Of a stretch of DNA of 64,000 nt, positions 37,581-48,628 are shown one piece after another (the stretch's first letter is position 1; every line of letters starts with the position of its first letter). Below the pieces are notes generated by a model, which was not told where the DNA came from, searched no databases, and saw nothing but the letters and a program-made list of their open reading frames with translations. The position numbers were made by a program, and so were the translations under genes. Source of the DNA: Callorhinus ursinus (Eukaryota > Chordata > Mammalia > Carnivora > Otariidae); assembly GCF_003265705.1 (NCBI RefSeq), contig NW_020312848.1, positions 57,375,737 to 57,439,736 on the forward strand, written 5' to 3'.

Positions 37581-37802
37581 GGACCCATCTCCTACCGACT
37601 GTCTTGATCTGGTCTAAAACAGGTTGATGCAGAACTATTAGGTTCTTTTTGTTCAACCTCCAACAGTGTGAGGTAGGTGATAGATTATTATTTTCCAATA
37701 ACCTGAAACTAGTTAGGCTGCAAGTAAACCTCTGACAAAATTCCACAAGAAGTTATTAAACAGTCATACAACTTCCATGAGCTTAAAAAATCCTGGCTTT
37801 CC

Positions 37803-37826
37803 TTTTTTTTTTTTTTTTTTTTTTTT
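37803..37826. repeat. (T)24 homopolymer
   Basis: An uninterrupted T run. It could be an antisense poly-A tail, but no retroposed body or TSD is recognisable beside it. Confidence 0.95.
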
Positions 37827-38418
37827 GTGGATGGGCAGGGGGGAGTTGTTGAGAAACCTTTCTTGGAAAGTTGTCTAAAGCAAGTGTGACAATATTCAAA
37901 TCACATACAAGGGAGACCAAGATTCATCTGGACAAATTGTTTGGAACCAAGTCTGGAGAGCAATATCTCAGTGTACAGAACATACCCAAGGTTGGCTAGA
38001 CTCTTATGCCTATTAATGCAGGTTAGAGAGATGTTTCTAAAAATCTTTTGTCCAGATAATGTATTTCCAATATTATTAATTACACAAATGGGGACCCATT
38101 TCCAACAATCATTAGCTAATAAGCATTAATTTTACAAATGAAAACCCATTACAGTTATGCAAAATAGTAAACCCTCTTTTTTTAAATCAGGCTTGTAGCT
38201 ATTTCTGAAGAGTGACAATTCAGATTAAAATTTATCTGACTACCCCTGGAATGTGAATTTCAGATCAGGGAATTCCTTAAACTATAACTTAAACCATTAT
38301 TTACCTGATATCACACTGTCTATGACAGAAGTATTTTAAAGTAAATTATAGATATCATTACTCAAAAAATAATTATTATAGTATGCCTTGACTGTTGGGA
38401 GACACCATGAGATATTTT
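37827..38418. other. unassigned sequence
   Basis: No gene or repeat recognised; ends at the TSD of the next SINE. Confidence 0.45.
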
Positions 38419-38635
38419 AAAAATGAATTCAGGGCACCTGGGTGGCTCAGTCGTTAAGCGTCTGCCTTCGGCTCAGGTCATGATCCCAGGGTCCTGGGAT
38501 CGAGTCCCGCATCGGGCTCTCTGCTCGGCAGGAAGCCTGCTTCTCCCTCTCCCACTCCCCCTGCTTGTGTTCCTGCTCTTGCTATCTCTCTCTCTGTCAA
38601 ATAAATAAATAAAATCTTTAAAAAAATGAATTCAG
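38419..38635 (+). mobile_element. young Can-SINE with TSD and intact A/B boxes
   Basis: Near-consensus tRNA-Lys-derived SINE (38433-38621). The Pol III A box TGGCTCAGTCG lies at 38443-38453 and the B box GGATCGAGTCC at 38497-38507. The CCCACTCCCCCTGCTTGTG body is the type that I associate with arctoid carnivores. The TSD aaaaatgaattcag is perfect at 38419-38432 and 38622-38635, and the target reads TTTT/AAAA. The 61-codon frame in it is SINE-derived. Confidence 0.98.
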
Positions 38636-39323
38636 TTCATAGGTGCACTAGTAATGATAAGTATGAAAGTCCAAAGTGTGTGTGTGTGGTTGTGGTGGGG
38701 GATCTGTTCATTAGAATATGTTACCCCCCAAAAAACATGGCTTAAAGTTCACACAATAAACCAAACCAAGCAACAGTAACAAAAGATTTCCCTGTAGAGA
38801 TCTTTAGATGTACAGTTAAAGTCTGTAGTCCACGTCAAGGTAAATTAAATAGCTCTATCCTTCTATGTTCCCAAAGTAGTATGTACATTTTACTATTGTT
38901 GCTATTGTAATTGTTCGAATAGGACACTTTCTCTCCACATTTGAACAAGTTTTCCAGAGTATGAGGGTCAGAATATAAAAGTGACTCAGAATCCCTCACA
39001 TCCATGTGCGGAATTAAGTTTCCAAGAAATTCTTCACTATGTCCTGGTCGCACCCTAAGGCAGATGAAGTTTGTAAGGACAGGTCAGAGACCATGAAAAG
39101 AAGTGATTAGTGAAGAAATTTCTTTAGATAAAGTTGTTACCATAATCACAGTTCACACCCCTCCTTTTGGAGAAGGGGAGGAGGTGGTAACCTACAGAAA
39201 TGCCAAGGTTAGGTACCCAGCCCATAACTGAAGAAAAATAAATAGACAGTGGACTGAGGACTTTTAGAGGGGAAGGGAAGGGGAGACTTTGGTGGTAGAG
39301 CCAGAAAGTAAGAGCTGCTGTAC
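38636..39323. other. unassigned sequence
   Basis: No gene or repeat recognised apart from a short TG patch near 38678-38690. Confidence 0.45.
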
Positions 39324-39970
39324 TGTACTGGGGAAATTTAATTAAAACCAAAATGTCCTCCCAGCCCAGGAAACCTCTCACAAAGTAGAAGATAAAGAAA
39401 ACAGTTTTACTATTGTATAAGCATTAAACCAGAATATGAAGCCCATCAGAGGCAGTCCACTAAAGAGATTGCAAAGACAGAAAGAAATCTCACACTTTAC
39501 AACCCATTGCGTATATGATCTCAAAATAAATAACTAGTCCTCAAATAAGAGGACTTGACAGCACCATTTGCCACACATAGTTCATCCTAGATTTGCCTGA
39601 TATTGCGGTGACCCTCTGTGTTAGCAAATTGGCTTTATCCAAAAGAAAAATAAACCTTTTATATCTTTATGACAGAAGCTAGTTTTGCAATGTGGTGCTA
39701 AGCAGCCCATCGAGGAGTCAGGCTCCTATCCTGCCACTGGGAGAGAGGTGCTATCTTCCTTGATTACATTTCAAAGAGATGACCCCCACATTCTCCAGAA
39801 AGATATTTTTGGGTTGTAAAGCTGGCAAGTGGCTTATTTAGACTTTAAAAAGAACTTGCATACATCTCAAAGGGATAGAGAAAGAATTTACAATTACACG
39901 TTTTCTGAAGAAAATAGTCTGAAAGAAAAGGAGTCTCTTTCCCTTTTGGCACCAGGGAAGATTATTGGTT
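39324..39970 (-). mobile_element. LTR-like repeat, copy 2 (family not named)
   Basis: Collinear with the repeat at 22375-23145: AATTAAAACCAAAATGTCC, ATAAGCATTAAACCAGAAT, AAGAGGACTTGACAGCACC, TTGGCTTTATCCAAAAG, GGGTTGTAAAGCTGGCAAG and GGAGTCTCTTTCCC occur in the same order. The reverse-strand AATAAA of copy 1 is mutated here. It is inferred to be a second diverged solo LTR in the same orientation. Confidence 0.55.
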
Positions 39971-40759
39971 TTTTTCCTTTTTAGATTTCTATTTTCCTAA
40001 AATCTGTTGGGACAGGGATGGGTGAATGCTTCCTATTGACCAGATGTGGCCCAGACAGAGGAATCCATGTGGGTTAGTGATGGCATATCCTGTGTCCTAT
40101 AGGGTCATGTGGGAGGAGAGGGAGACCTTAGCAGGGAGACCTAAAAGTTTCACATTTGACGTCCAATGGCTGTGGAAGGAAACCCTAAAGATAGTCAAAT
40201 CAGAGGTGCTTCTGCCCACCTCAAGGAAGTGCTGGAGAGAAGCCCAGTGAGAAATATATGAAGAACACAGACAGAAATTGGCTTCTCTTATCTACTAGGC
40301 CGACCCGGGGAAGCCACTTTAAATATATATAAGGCCCAAGATTGTGAAAGTAGGCAGGCACAGAGGAGTTGTACTATCCCCTTATTTCCCCTTCTTCCCT
40401 AGGTTTTACACCTGTCAGGGAGCTCTGAATGGAGCTAGAGAATGGAAATGAAATCTGAGGGAGAGAATAGAAACCTCCTTCTCCCCTACTGTACTGCAAA
40501 TGCCCAGGCTTTGACAGTCCAGAAAAGAGAAGGTGATTTCCTGCTTCTCAGACGTATGCATAAATGTTTTTGTCATCCTGATTATAAATTTAATCCATGT
40601 TCATTATATAATAGAGAAAAAAGGAGAAAGAAAGAGATGGAGAAAAAAGATAGCAGAAGTTATTTATTATTCCTCCACAATGAAACATTTAGTGTATAAA
40701 ATGAAATTTTAATTCTCGTATCTGTACAATTATGTAGTCTGCTATTCTTCATTAAGAAT
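39971..40759. other. unassigned sequence
   Basis: About 0.8 kb, more GC-rich at 40020-40440 than its neighbours. Frames of 74-85 codons have no recognisable family. It could be more of an old ERV or unique DNA. Confidence 0.4.
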
Positions 40760-40787
40760 TCAGAATAATAGTTAAGAGTATATGACA

Positions 40788-42774
40788 TGGACTTTCTTTT
40801 TTTTTAATGTTATATTAATCACCATACATTACATCATTAGTTTTTGATGTAGTGTTCCATGATTCATTGTTTGCATATAACACCCAGTGCTCCATTCAGT
40901 ACGTGCCCTCTTTAATACCCTTCACCAGGCTAACCCATCCCCCCACACCCCTCTCCTCTAAAACCCTGTTTGTTTCTCAGAGTCCATAGTCTCTCATGGT
41001 TCTTCTCCTGCTCCGATTTGCCCCCCTTCATTTTTCCCACCCTACTATCTTTTTTTTAACATATAAAAACTATAATTTGTTTTAGAAGTACAGGTCTGTG
41101 ATTCATCAGTCTTACACAATTCACAGCGCTCACCATAGCACATACCCTCCCCAATGTCCATCACCCAGCCACCCCATCCCTCCCACCCCTCACCACTCCA
41201 GCAACCCTCAGTTTATTTCCTGAGATTAAGAATTCCTCATATGAGTGATATCATATGATAGATGTCTCTCTAATTGACTTATTTCGCTCAGCATAATTCC
41301 CTTCAGTTCCATCCACGTCGTTGCAAATGGCAGGATCTCATTCCTTTTGATGGCTGCATAATATTCCATTGTGTATATATACCACCTCTTCTTTATCCAT
41401 TCATCTGTCAGTGGACATCTTGGCTCTTTCCACAGTTTGGCTATTATGGACATTGCTGCTATAAACATCGGGGTGCACGTACCCCTTCGGATCCCTACAT
41501 TTGTATCTTTGGGGTAAATACCCAGTAGTGCAATTGCTAGGTCGTATGGTAGCTCTATTTTCAACTTTTTGAGGAACCTCCACACTGTTTTCCAGAGTGG
41601 CTGCACCAGCTTGCATTCCCACCAACAGTGTAGGAGGGTTCCCCTTTCTCCGCATCCCCGCCAACATCTGTCGTTTCCTGACTTGTTGATTTTAGCCATT
41701 CTGGCTGGTGTGAGGTGGTATCTCATTGAGGTTTTGATTTGTATTTTCCTGATGCCAAGTGATGTTGAGCACTTTTTCATGTGTCTGTTGGCCATTTGAA
41801 TGTCTTCTTTGGAAAAATGTCTGTTCATGTCTTCTGCCCATTTCTTGATTAGATTATATTGTTCTTTGGGTGTTGAGTTTGATAAGTTCTTTATAGATTT
41901 TGGATACTAGCCCTTTATCTGATACATCATTTGCAAATATCTTCTCCCATTCTGTCAGTTGTCTTTTGGTTTTGTGGACTGTTTCTTTTGCTGTGCAAAA
42001 GCTTTTTATCTTGATGAGGTCCCAATAGTTCATTTTTGCCCTTGCTTCCCTTGCCTTTGGTGATGTTTCTAGGAAGAAGTTGCTGCGGCTGAGGTCGAAG
42101 AGGTTGCTGCCTGTGTTCTTTAGGATTTTGATGGACTCCTGTCTCACATTAGGTCTTTCAACCATTTGGAGTCTATTTTTGTGTGTGGTGTAAGGAGATG
42201 GTCCAGTTTCATTCTTCTGCATGTGGCTGTCCAATTTTCCCAACGCCATTTGTTGAAGAGACTGTCTTTTTTCCATTGGACATTTTTTCCTGCTTTGTTG
42301 AAGATTAGTTGACCATAGAGTTCAAGGTCCATTTCTGGGCTCTCCTATTCTGATCCATTCATCTATGTGTCTGTTTTTGTGCCAGTACCATACTGTCTTG
42401 ATGATGACAGCTTTGTAATAGAGCTTGAAGTCCGGAATTGTGATGCCGCCAGCTTTCCTTTTCTTTTTCAATATTCCTCTGGCTATTTGAGGTCTTTTCT
42501 GGTTCCATACAAATTTTAGGATTATTTATTCCATTTCTTTGAAAAAAGTGGATGGTATTTTGATAGGGATTCCATTAAATGTGCAGATTGCTCTAGGTAG
42601 CATTGACATCTTCACAATATTTGTTCTTCCAATCCATGAGCATGGAACGTTTTTCCACTTTTTTGTGTCTTCCTCAATTTCTTTCATGAGTATTTTATAG
42701 TTTTCTGAGTACAGATTCTTTGCCTCTCTGGTTAGATTTATTCCTAGTTATCTTATGGTTTTGGGTGGACTTTC
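40788..42774 (-). mobile_element. young L1, 5'-truncated, 2 kb, with short TSD
   Basis: An antisense LINE-1 (40797-42765) carries the 3' UTR (40797-41225) and the last third of ORF2, truncated just after the RT catalytic motif. Its T-run start at 40797 is the complement of the A tail. The 9-bp TSD tggactttc lies at 40788-40796 and 42766-42774. It is highly similar to the plus-strand copy at 6.9-9.07 kb. Confidence 0.95.
41226..42765 (-). pseudogene. L1 ORF2 3' remnant
   Basis: Remains of the LINE-1 endonuclease/reverse transcriptase gene, read antisense. A 200-codon frame (41226-41828) covers the C-terminal domain with [18 protein letters not shown] and [14 protein letters not shown]. Upstream frames at 41854-42276 and 42144-42332 carry the thumb-region segments (SNLFDLSRSNFFLE, KWLKDL). 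A one-base loss near 42150 and a one-base gain near 41860 shift the frame. The N-terminal endonuclease domain and the RT palm with its catalytic Asp pair lie beyond the truncation. The overlapping plus-strand frames are shadows. It is non-functional. Confidence 0.93.
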
Positions 42775-43009
42775 AAAGCTGAGCCCAGCCATTTACTAGA
42801 TGTATGACATTGGACAAGTTATTTAATTTCTCTGTTCCCCCAATTTCTTACATATAAAGTGAGAGTTAAAAAAAACCTACATAATTGACTTGTTGTGAAG
42901 ATTAGTACCAGCAAATTATTGTAAAGCATTTATTAAAGAACCTGATATATAATATATGATCCACACTGAAAATTAGTATTATTAAGAAATCACAAGAATT
43001 TCCTCACAT

Positions 43010-43078
43010 TCTTGAGTACTTATGGACTATTGAAAATAAAGAGTGCTTGCTAAGGAGAGTACATCTTAAATGTTCTCA

Positions 43079-43123
<45 letters not shown>

Positions 43124-43275
43124 TGGTAATTATGTGAGGTAATGGAGGTGTTAACTAACCTCCTGGTAGTATTCATTTCAAAATATATATGTGTATCAAA
43201 TCATCACATTGTACACATTAAATTTATACAATGTTCTGTGCCCCTTGTATCACAATAAAGCTGGAAAAAATACAT
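43010..43275 (+). mobile_element. L1MA-type 3' end with AC expansion
   Basis: GGAGAGTACATCTTAAATG, then TAATTATGTGAGGTAATGG, CAAATCATCACATTGTACAC and CACAATAAAGCTGGAAAAAA follow a mammalian L1MA/MB 3' end. It lies directly right of the MIR. No TSD was seen. Confidence 0.8.
43079..43121. repeat. (CA)n microsatellite in L1 3' UTR
   Basis: About 21 uninterrupted CA units, sited where the L1 3' UTR has a short CATCACAA-type stretch. Confidence 0.97.
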
Positions 43276-44036
43276 AACGAGAAAAGAAAACGAAAAGTGT
43301 AAACCTTCAACCAACCCCCATCCCTGAATATGGATTTACTATAATTTTCAAATTCTCTCATCTTGAAATTTCTACATAATTTGTATGTTGCTTAACATTC
43401 TTATGTGTACATTTTGTGCTCATCTCTGATTATTTCCTTCAAACAATTTTCAATAAATAGAATTACTATGCCAAAGGATAACAGAATTTCCAAACAATTA
43501 AAAAATAATAGTGTTCTTCATCTCTTTTTTCCTACATTTTGCACAAAACTGCCACAAGTAGTAGCTAAATATAATAACCTAATACATGAATAAATGAATG
43601 AATGAATTAACAAATGATTGAATGACTAAATGACATAGATATATAAATGAAGGATTGCATTTTTCAAGACATTGCTTTTTATGCAATGCAGGTTTCTGTT
43701 CTTTGATAGCCAGATAAAAAATAAATAGTATTATGGAATTTGGATCTGATCTGATTTTATACAAAATTTTGCTAAAATTTCTAAATTATACATAATGCTT
43801 AGTAAGCTATCCATATCATAACAAATATGAAATTCCCTTTTAAGGAATTTTTAGCTGAGCAAGTTCATGCAACATTAAATCTTACTGCAGAGCTTTCTGG
43901 AATTGGCCTGGTAATTCTGTTTACAGAGAAGAATGGAGCTTTGGTTTTGTTTCATTACAGAATTAGCAGTCTCATTAATGAATAGGAAATTGTTCTTTCT
44001 GCACATGATTGTAAGCATTATAAAACAAGAATGATT
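43276..44036. other. unassigned, partly unique-looking sequence
   Basis: Includes an AATG-rich patch at 43583-43625. From about 43810 onward the sequence lacks repeat features and carries TAAT-type motifs (CTCATTAATGAATAGG). Confidence 0.4.
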
Positions 44037-44264
44037 GCTTAGCTCAGAGGTTCCTAAACTTTTTTGCTCATTAGCATTACTTTGGGATCTCTAAAAAATT
44101 TCAAAGCTCAGGCCTTACCACGGACCAATTAAATTATAATTTCTACCCCAGACCAATTAAGTCATAATCTCTGAGGATGAGACAGAGACATTCGTTTTTT
44201 GGTATTTACTTTTATTGAAACCTTCAGCTGATTGCAGGCAAGTTTGGGAACCAACGGCTTAGCA
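44037..44264 (+). mobile_element. MER20 hAT-Charlie element
   Basis: Element 44045-44256 begins CAGAGGTTCCTAAACTTTTT, contains GACCAATTAAGTCATAATC and ends AAGTTTGGGAACCAACG, matching the palindromic MER20 plan. Flanks gcttagct (44037-44044) and gcttagca (44257-44264) form an 8-bp TSD with one change. Confidence 0.9.
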
Positions 44265-45545
44265 TATGGCTCAAGTTTCTGGCTTACATTAGCAGTTAAA
44301 GTAGGCACTCCGCAGTAATTTTAATATTCCACCAAGCATTGTTAAAGCTTTATTTGCATGTCTACTAAATCTGCTAAGGAGACAAATTTATCTTTGGAAA
44401 TACCAATGTACATATTTATTAAACTTCTACAATTGCTCTACCAAATGGTAAGAATGTATTTATCTGTCATGGAAATAACTACATCTGAATAGACATGCAA
44501 ATAGTGTATTTACAACCATTTAGCCTCATGTTATAATACTGTATAAATAAACCCCATGAATCCAGTAAGCAGTCTAGTTTACAAGTTCTTTAATATGACC
44601 ACAGATTACTTTAAAAAAAAAACAAAACCAGAAACGTTTATATTTCCCAAGACTTCAAATTATATTTTAACAAGGAAGGACCTAAGCTCCTTTATCATTT
44701 TTTATAATACCTATGCATTTCCATTTCTCACCAAATCTTAAATGAAAAAACATGATCATCAAAAGAAAATAATATTCTCATATTTTCTTACTCTATAAAT
44801 ATATTCTTAGTTTAACAGATATCTCTAGAAAACATAAAGAATGTTATGTTTATTTATCTACACAGGAAACTTTCTGTTAACCATTCTCCTCCATTTTCTG
44901 GATGCAATTTCATTTCCCTAAGGGGAAAGTGGAGAAGTAGGGAAAAACAGAGCAATTCTGATGTGGGTGCGGTTTCTTTCTTGTTTGGCAGATGCTAAAG
45001 CTGACATCCCTGGGTGGGTCTCAAAGGTGCTTAAAGCTGACACCTATCTTTTAGGGCATTGTTATTGATTTTTCAAAGGTTCTCTGCTGGGTCCCTTTCT
45101 CCTCAGTTCCAATGATCTAGGTGGAAGGCTTTGATGACTTCTTTCTCAATCCATGGACATTCATCTTTATGTTGAAGACCACTATCAATTAATTCCCAAG
45201 GGTTCTAAGAGATAAGAGCCAAGATGACCACACACACTTCCCATAACGTGCATGGATGTGTTTGGTCCCTGAGAAACATGTCCTGTGAATTAGTAATGTC
45301 TAGGAATCTTGGTCAATCACAACACATCATCACATTCTCAACTCTCTCAGCAGAAAATCTAGTCAGCCAACCCTTCTCTTACCCTCTAAGTTTCCATAGT
45401 GGTCACATCCCTGGTTTCTGTTCCTTGATAGAGAAGCGAAGAACAATTTCTGTCAATTATTTCCTTTATAAAATTTGTGTATGCAGAGAAGTGATTTTTA
45501 TACACTCACTTAGGTACCTTGCATTTATTTTCTCATGCTTCATTC
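44265..45545. other. unassigned sequence with an octamer pair
   Basis: No gene. ATTTGCAT at 44352-44359 and ATGCAAAT at 44495-44502 are an inverted pair of POU/octamer motifs in non-repetitive sequence. The 109-codon frame at 45224-45553 shows no family likeness. Confidence 0.4.
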
Positions 45546-45790
45546 AAAACTAAGATGAGTCTCCCTTTGTTTGGTGGGTTTCTTAAATTCCCAGAGAACA
45601 AACTGATGGTTGCTAGAGGGGAGGCAGGAAAGGGATGGATGAAATATATGAAGGGGCTTAAGAGTACACTTACTGTGATGAGCACTGAGTAATGTATAGA
45701 ATTGTTGAATCATTATATTGTGCACCTGAAAATATAACATTGAATGTTAATCATATTTCAATAAAAAAAGAGAAAAACTAAGATGAGTCT
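45546..45790 (+). mobile_element. small L1 with 5' inversion and TSD
   Basis: A 211-bp insertion (45563-45773). The L1 3' UTR in plus orientation (AGAGAACAAACTGATGGTTG to CAATAAAAAAAG) is preceded by about 28 bp (45563-45590) that match the same UTR antisense (TTTCTTAAATTCC = GGAATTTAAGAAA). The 17-bp TSD aaaactaagatgagtct is perfect at 45546-45562 and 45774-45790. Confidence 0.92.
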
Positions 45791-46609
45791 TATTCTAATA
45801 TCCTGCTGGTTATATTTCTGTGTTTATGTACTCTCTCCTAAATCCTCTATGAAACAAGGTATCAAAAAATGTAAACCTAAGTAGTTAGACTACATTTAAA
45901 TAATGAAATCTGTAGCTTTAAAGCCAGTAAAACCTCCTGATATGTGTTGTTGAGATCTGGAAGATTGACATATAATAAAGAGTTATAAATGCTTCAAAAA
46001 AGGAGAATGTACAGAATGTATAATATGTTAAGGAAGTAGAGATGAATAAATAGAAAATTCTTAAAAGAAGTTAAAGAAACATCAGGGTGGGAGTAATATT
46101 TGAAGTGAACTTTAAGGAATATGGTGATTTCATTCGCATAGTTCATCTCCCAGTGTTTGGAAACACATCCTCTTCTAGTAACACACTTCTGCTTAGAACC
46201 TGCTTACTGTAATAGCTCCTGATAAGTCAACACAAGAGTTAAAAGCAAGTAATTAAAATGCCATTTTAAGGTAGAATAAGTCTTGTGACTATTTATCTTT
46301 AACTATTCTCTTTAGAATAGTTTCTAATGAAGTATAATTATAATACATGGAAAGCAAAGAAATAAATCTCCATTGTCAGTCACTTATATTGAAATCAATA
46401 ACTACAAAATCACGTTTTCTAAAAAAATGTTCCTTTAGGTCTAATTTAATTGGCCACTTACCATTTCATAACATGCATCTGACACTGTTATCATGATTGT
46501 CATATTTCTTGATCTTTTAAAATGTTAAGGTTTAATATTTGCTTATTAAGTAATAACTAAAATGTTTTGAAGGTTGCCAAGTCAATGAATTTTTATATGT
46601 ATAAACTTG
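45791..46609. other. unassigned sequence
   Basis: Weak L2-like phrasing at about 46010-46130 but not enough to call. No gene. Confidence 0.4.
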
Positions 46610-46860
46610 TTACAATAATGGCTAACATTTAATGAGGGTTTTCTGTAGGCCAGGCACGATCTAAGGGATTTATATGCATGATCTCCTTCCACTTTTACAT
46701 AACCCTATGGGGCTAGTTTTTATAATCATCCCCATTATGCATATTAACAAATGGAAGCCCAGAAGCATCAAAATTTCCCAAGGTCATAGACAATAAAGAC
46801 CCAGGTTCTAGCCACAGAAAGATGAGTTCAGTGCCATGTTCTTAACCACCACAACTTACT
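46610..46860 (+). mobile_element. MIR SINE relic
   Basis: GGCTAACATTTAATGAGGG, CAGGCACGATCTAAGGG, AACCCTATGGGGCTAG, and TTCTTAACCACCACAAC follow MIR order to its end. A fairly complete copy. Confidence 0.88.
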
Positions 46861-48385
46861 GTTATCTCTTTTTTCCAACTTTAGCACAGGCACCTCCATT
46901 CAAACTGGAATCTTTACCTAATTAAGCATTACATCTATATTGTATACATACATTTGATATCACTGTTCCTTGTTATGAAGTTAGAATTTTGTAGCCTGTT
47001 AGACTATTTATCTACAGCATGGTTCCATAGATTATATATCTTTTCATAAAAAGAGAAGTGGTAGTTATCTATATATTGTATCTGTATGGTATTTATCTAC
47101 CTATAGCTTCATGACATGTGCCAAGAAGTAAAAATATCTTTATAAAAAGGGCAGCTGTTCAACTCAAAGAAAACACCCATACTACCACCTGCACTCACAA
47201 TAAATGTATAATACATGTTGAAGAGATGGATGAATGGATGGTTGAATGAATAAACGAATGATGAATGTCCTAAGCTGCATAAATTTCAGTTAATATATTT
47301 AATTCATGAACATAAATGCCTGTTTTTATGTGTTTTAATATTTTAACAATTATAGGTAATCTTCAATTTGTTTTTAATCACTCATGTAGTGTAAAGATGT
47401 TCATTTGACTTTAAAGGAAATGAATGTGGACATAGTTCATAATTCCTTTCTTTAACACTCAGAGAAGATTTCCCACTGGCTAGGATGCCAACTATCAACA
47501 GGATAAGAACTGTCCCTAATACAAGAAAGTAATCAAGGTCTATAATGAACATTAACATTAGTGGAAAATTTTAAAAAAGCAAACAGTTGAAAAGCAGTGG
47601 AGAGATAAGAAATTTCAGTGTCAAGTACAGCTTCTCTTTGTAGTGATTAAAATGCTCCCAGTTTATGCAAAATCTATGATTGATTCTCTTTCATTTGGAA
47701 GAATTTTACTATACCCAAAAGGAGAACTGTAAGATAACCACTCTTACTACAATCAAAACATTAGCAATGAAAATCCCACCCACTGGCACAATAAATATTT
47801 TAATAATCTATAATATATCCAAATCAGTAATACTGCTGTAAGTTGTCACTGATAACAGAGCTATTTCAAAGTTTAATTTCAACACTGCTCATGGCTTAAC
47901 ATTTCAAAGCAGACAACAAAGGATCCCTGACTCCTGCATCATTAAATACAGATTCAAGTCTAGAAAATACATTGCTATTATTTTACAATTCTGAACATAT
48001 TTTAGCCAGAATGTGACATTATTGGGTATGGGTTTTATGGTTTCTTATCCCTCTCAGATGTTCCATGAAAAGAATGGTATGTTACGATGATGACTACAAG
48101 GAATGATTTTGGTATACGTTTATAAATCACTAAAAAAATTATTGTTGTATTGGTATGATGGTTCTGTTAAGATATAAAATAGACTCATTTATTTTTCTAG
48201 GGACAACCAATAAATAACTATAAAAGTAAGACAGAGGAAACAGGAATAGGGGTCCATAGCAAGATTCAGAAAACCTGAAATATGAGTGATCTACCAAAAC
48301 ATTTAAAAACAATCCCTTGAAGGCCACATTGAACATCAGTAAACCAATGTGCTTTGGGAATGCTGTTCTGGAAAAATACAAGCTT
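46861..48385. other. unassigned sequence
   Basis: About 1.5 kb with no gene or recognisable repeat; an ATGA-rich patch lies at 47227-47268. Confidence 0.5.
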
Positions 48386-48628
48386 AAGAAATGTCATTTA
48401 CGGGGCACCTGGGTGGCTCTGTCGTTAAGTGTCTGCCTTCGGCTCAGGTCATGATCCCAGGGTCCTGGGATGAGCCCCGCATCGGGCTCCCTGCTCAGTG
48501 GGAAGCCTGCTTCTCCCTCTCCCACTCCCCCTGCTTGTGTTCCCTCTCTCGCTGTGTCTCTCTCTGTCAAATAAATAAATAAAATCTTTTTTAAAAATAA
48601 AAAATAATAAAAAAGAAATGCCATTTAC
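48386..48628 (+). mobile_element. young Can-SINE with TSD, damaged B box
   Basis: Near-consensus SINE 48402-48612. The A box reads TGGCTCTGTCG (one change) and the B box is shortened to GGGATGAGCCCC, lacking bases of GGATCGAGTCC. TSD aagaaatgtcatttac (48386-48401) versus aagaaatgccatttac (48613-48628) has one mismatch; the target reads TT/AAGA. Confidence 0.97.

Larger units (their letters stand above)
40760..42990 (+). mobile_element. MIR SINE split by a young L1
   Basis: The left MIR part is 40760-40796 (AATAGTTAAGAGTATATG). The right part is 42766-42990 (GAGCCCAGCCATTTACTAG, GGACAAGTTATTTAATTTC, GATTAGTACCAGCAAATT). The two pieces join into one collinear MIR when the L1 is left out, confirming the L1 boundaries. 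Confidence 0.85.

Noticed and set aside
37803..37826. T24 run as the tail of an antisense processed pseudogene
   Set aside because: No gene body or target duplication could be recognised on either side.
38433..38510. tRNA-like head of the SINE considered as a tRNA gene
   Set aside because: It lacks a closing acceptor stem and is joined to SINE body and tail; it is a tRNA-derived promoter region, not a tRNA gene.
38423..38608. 61-codon frame with LLLPLPLPLL tail, and similar ones at 28869, 48391 and 55308
   Set aside because: They lie wholly or mostly within Can-SINEs; the peptide similarity reflects the shared repeat.
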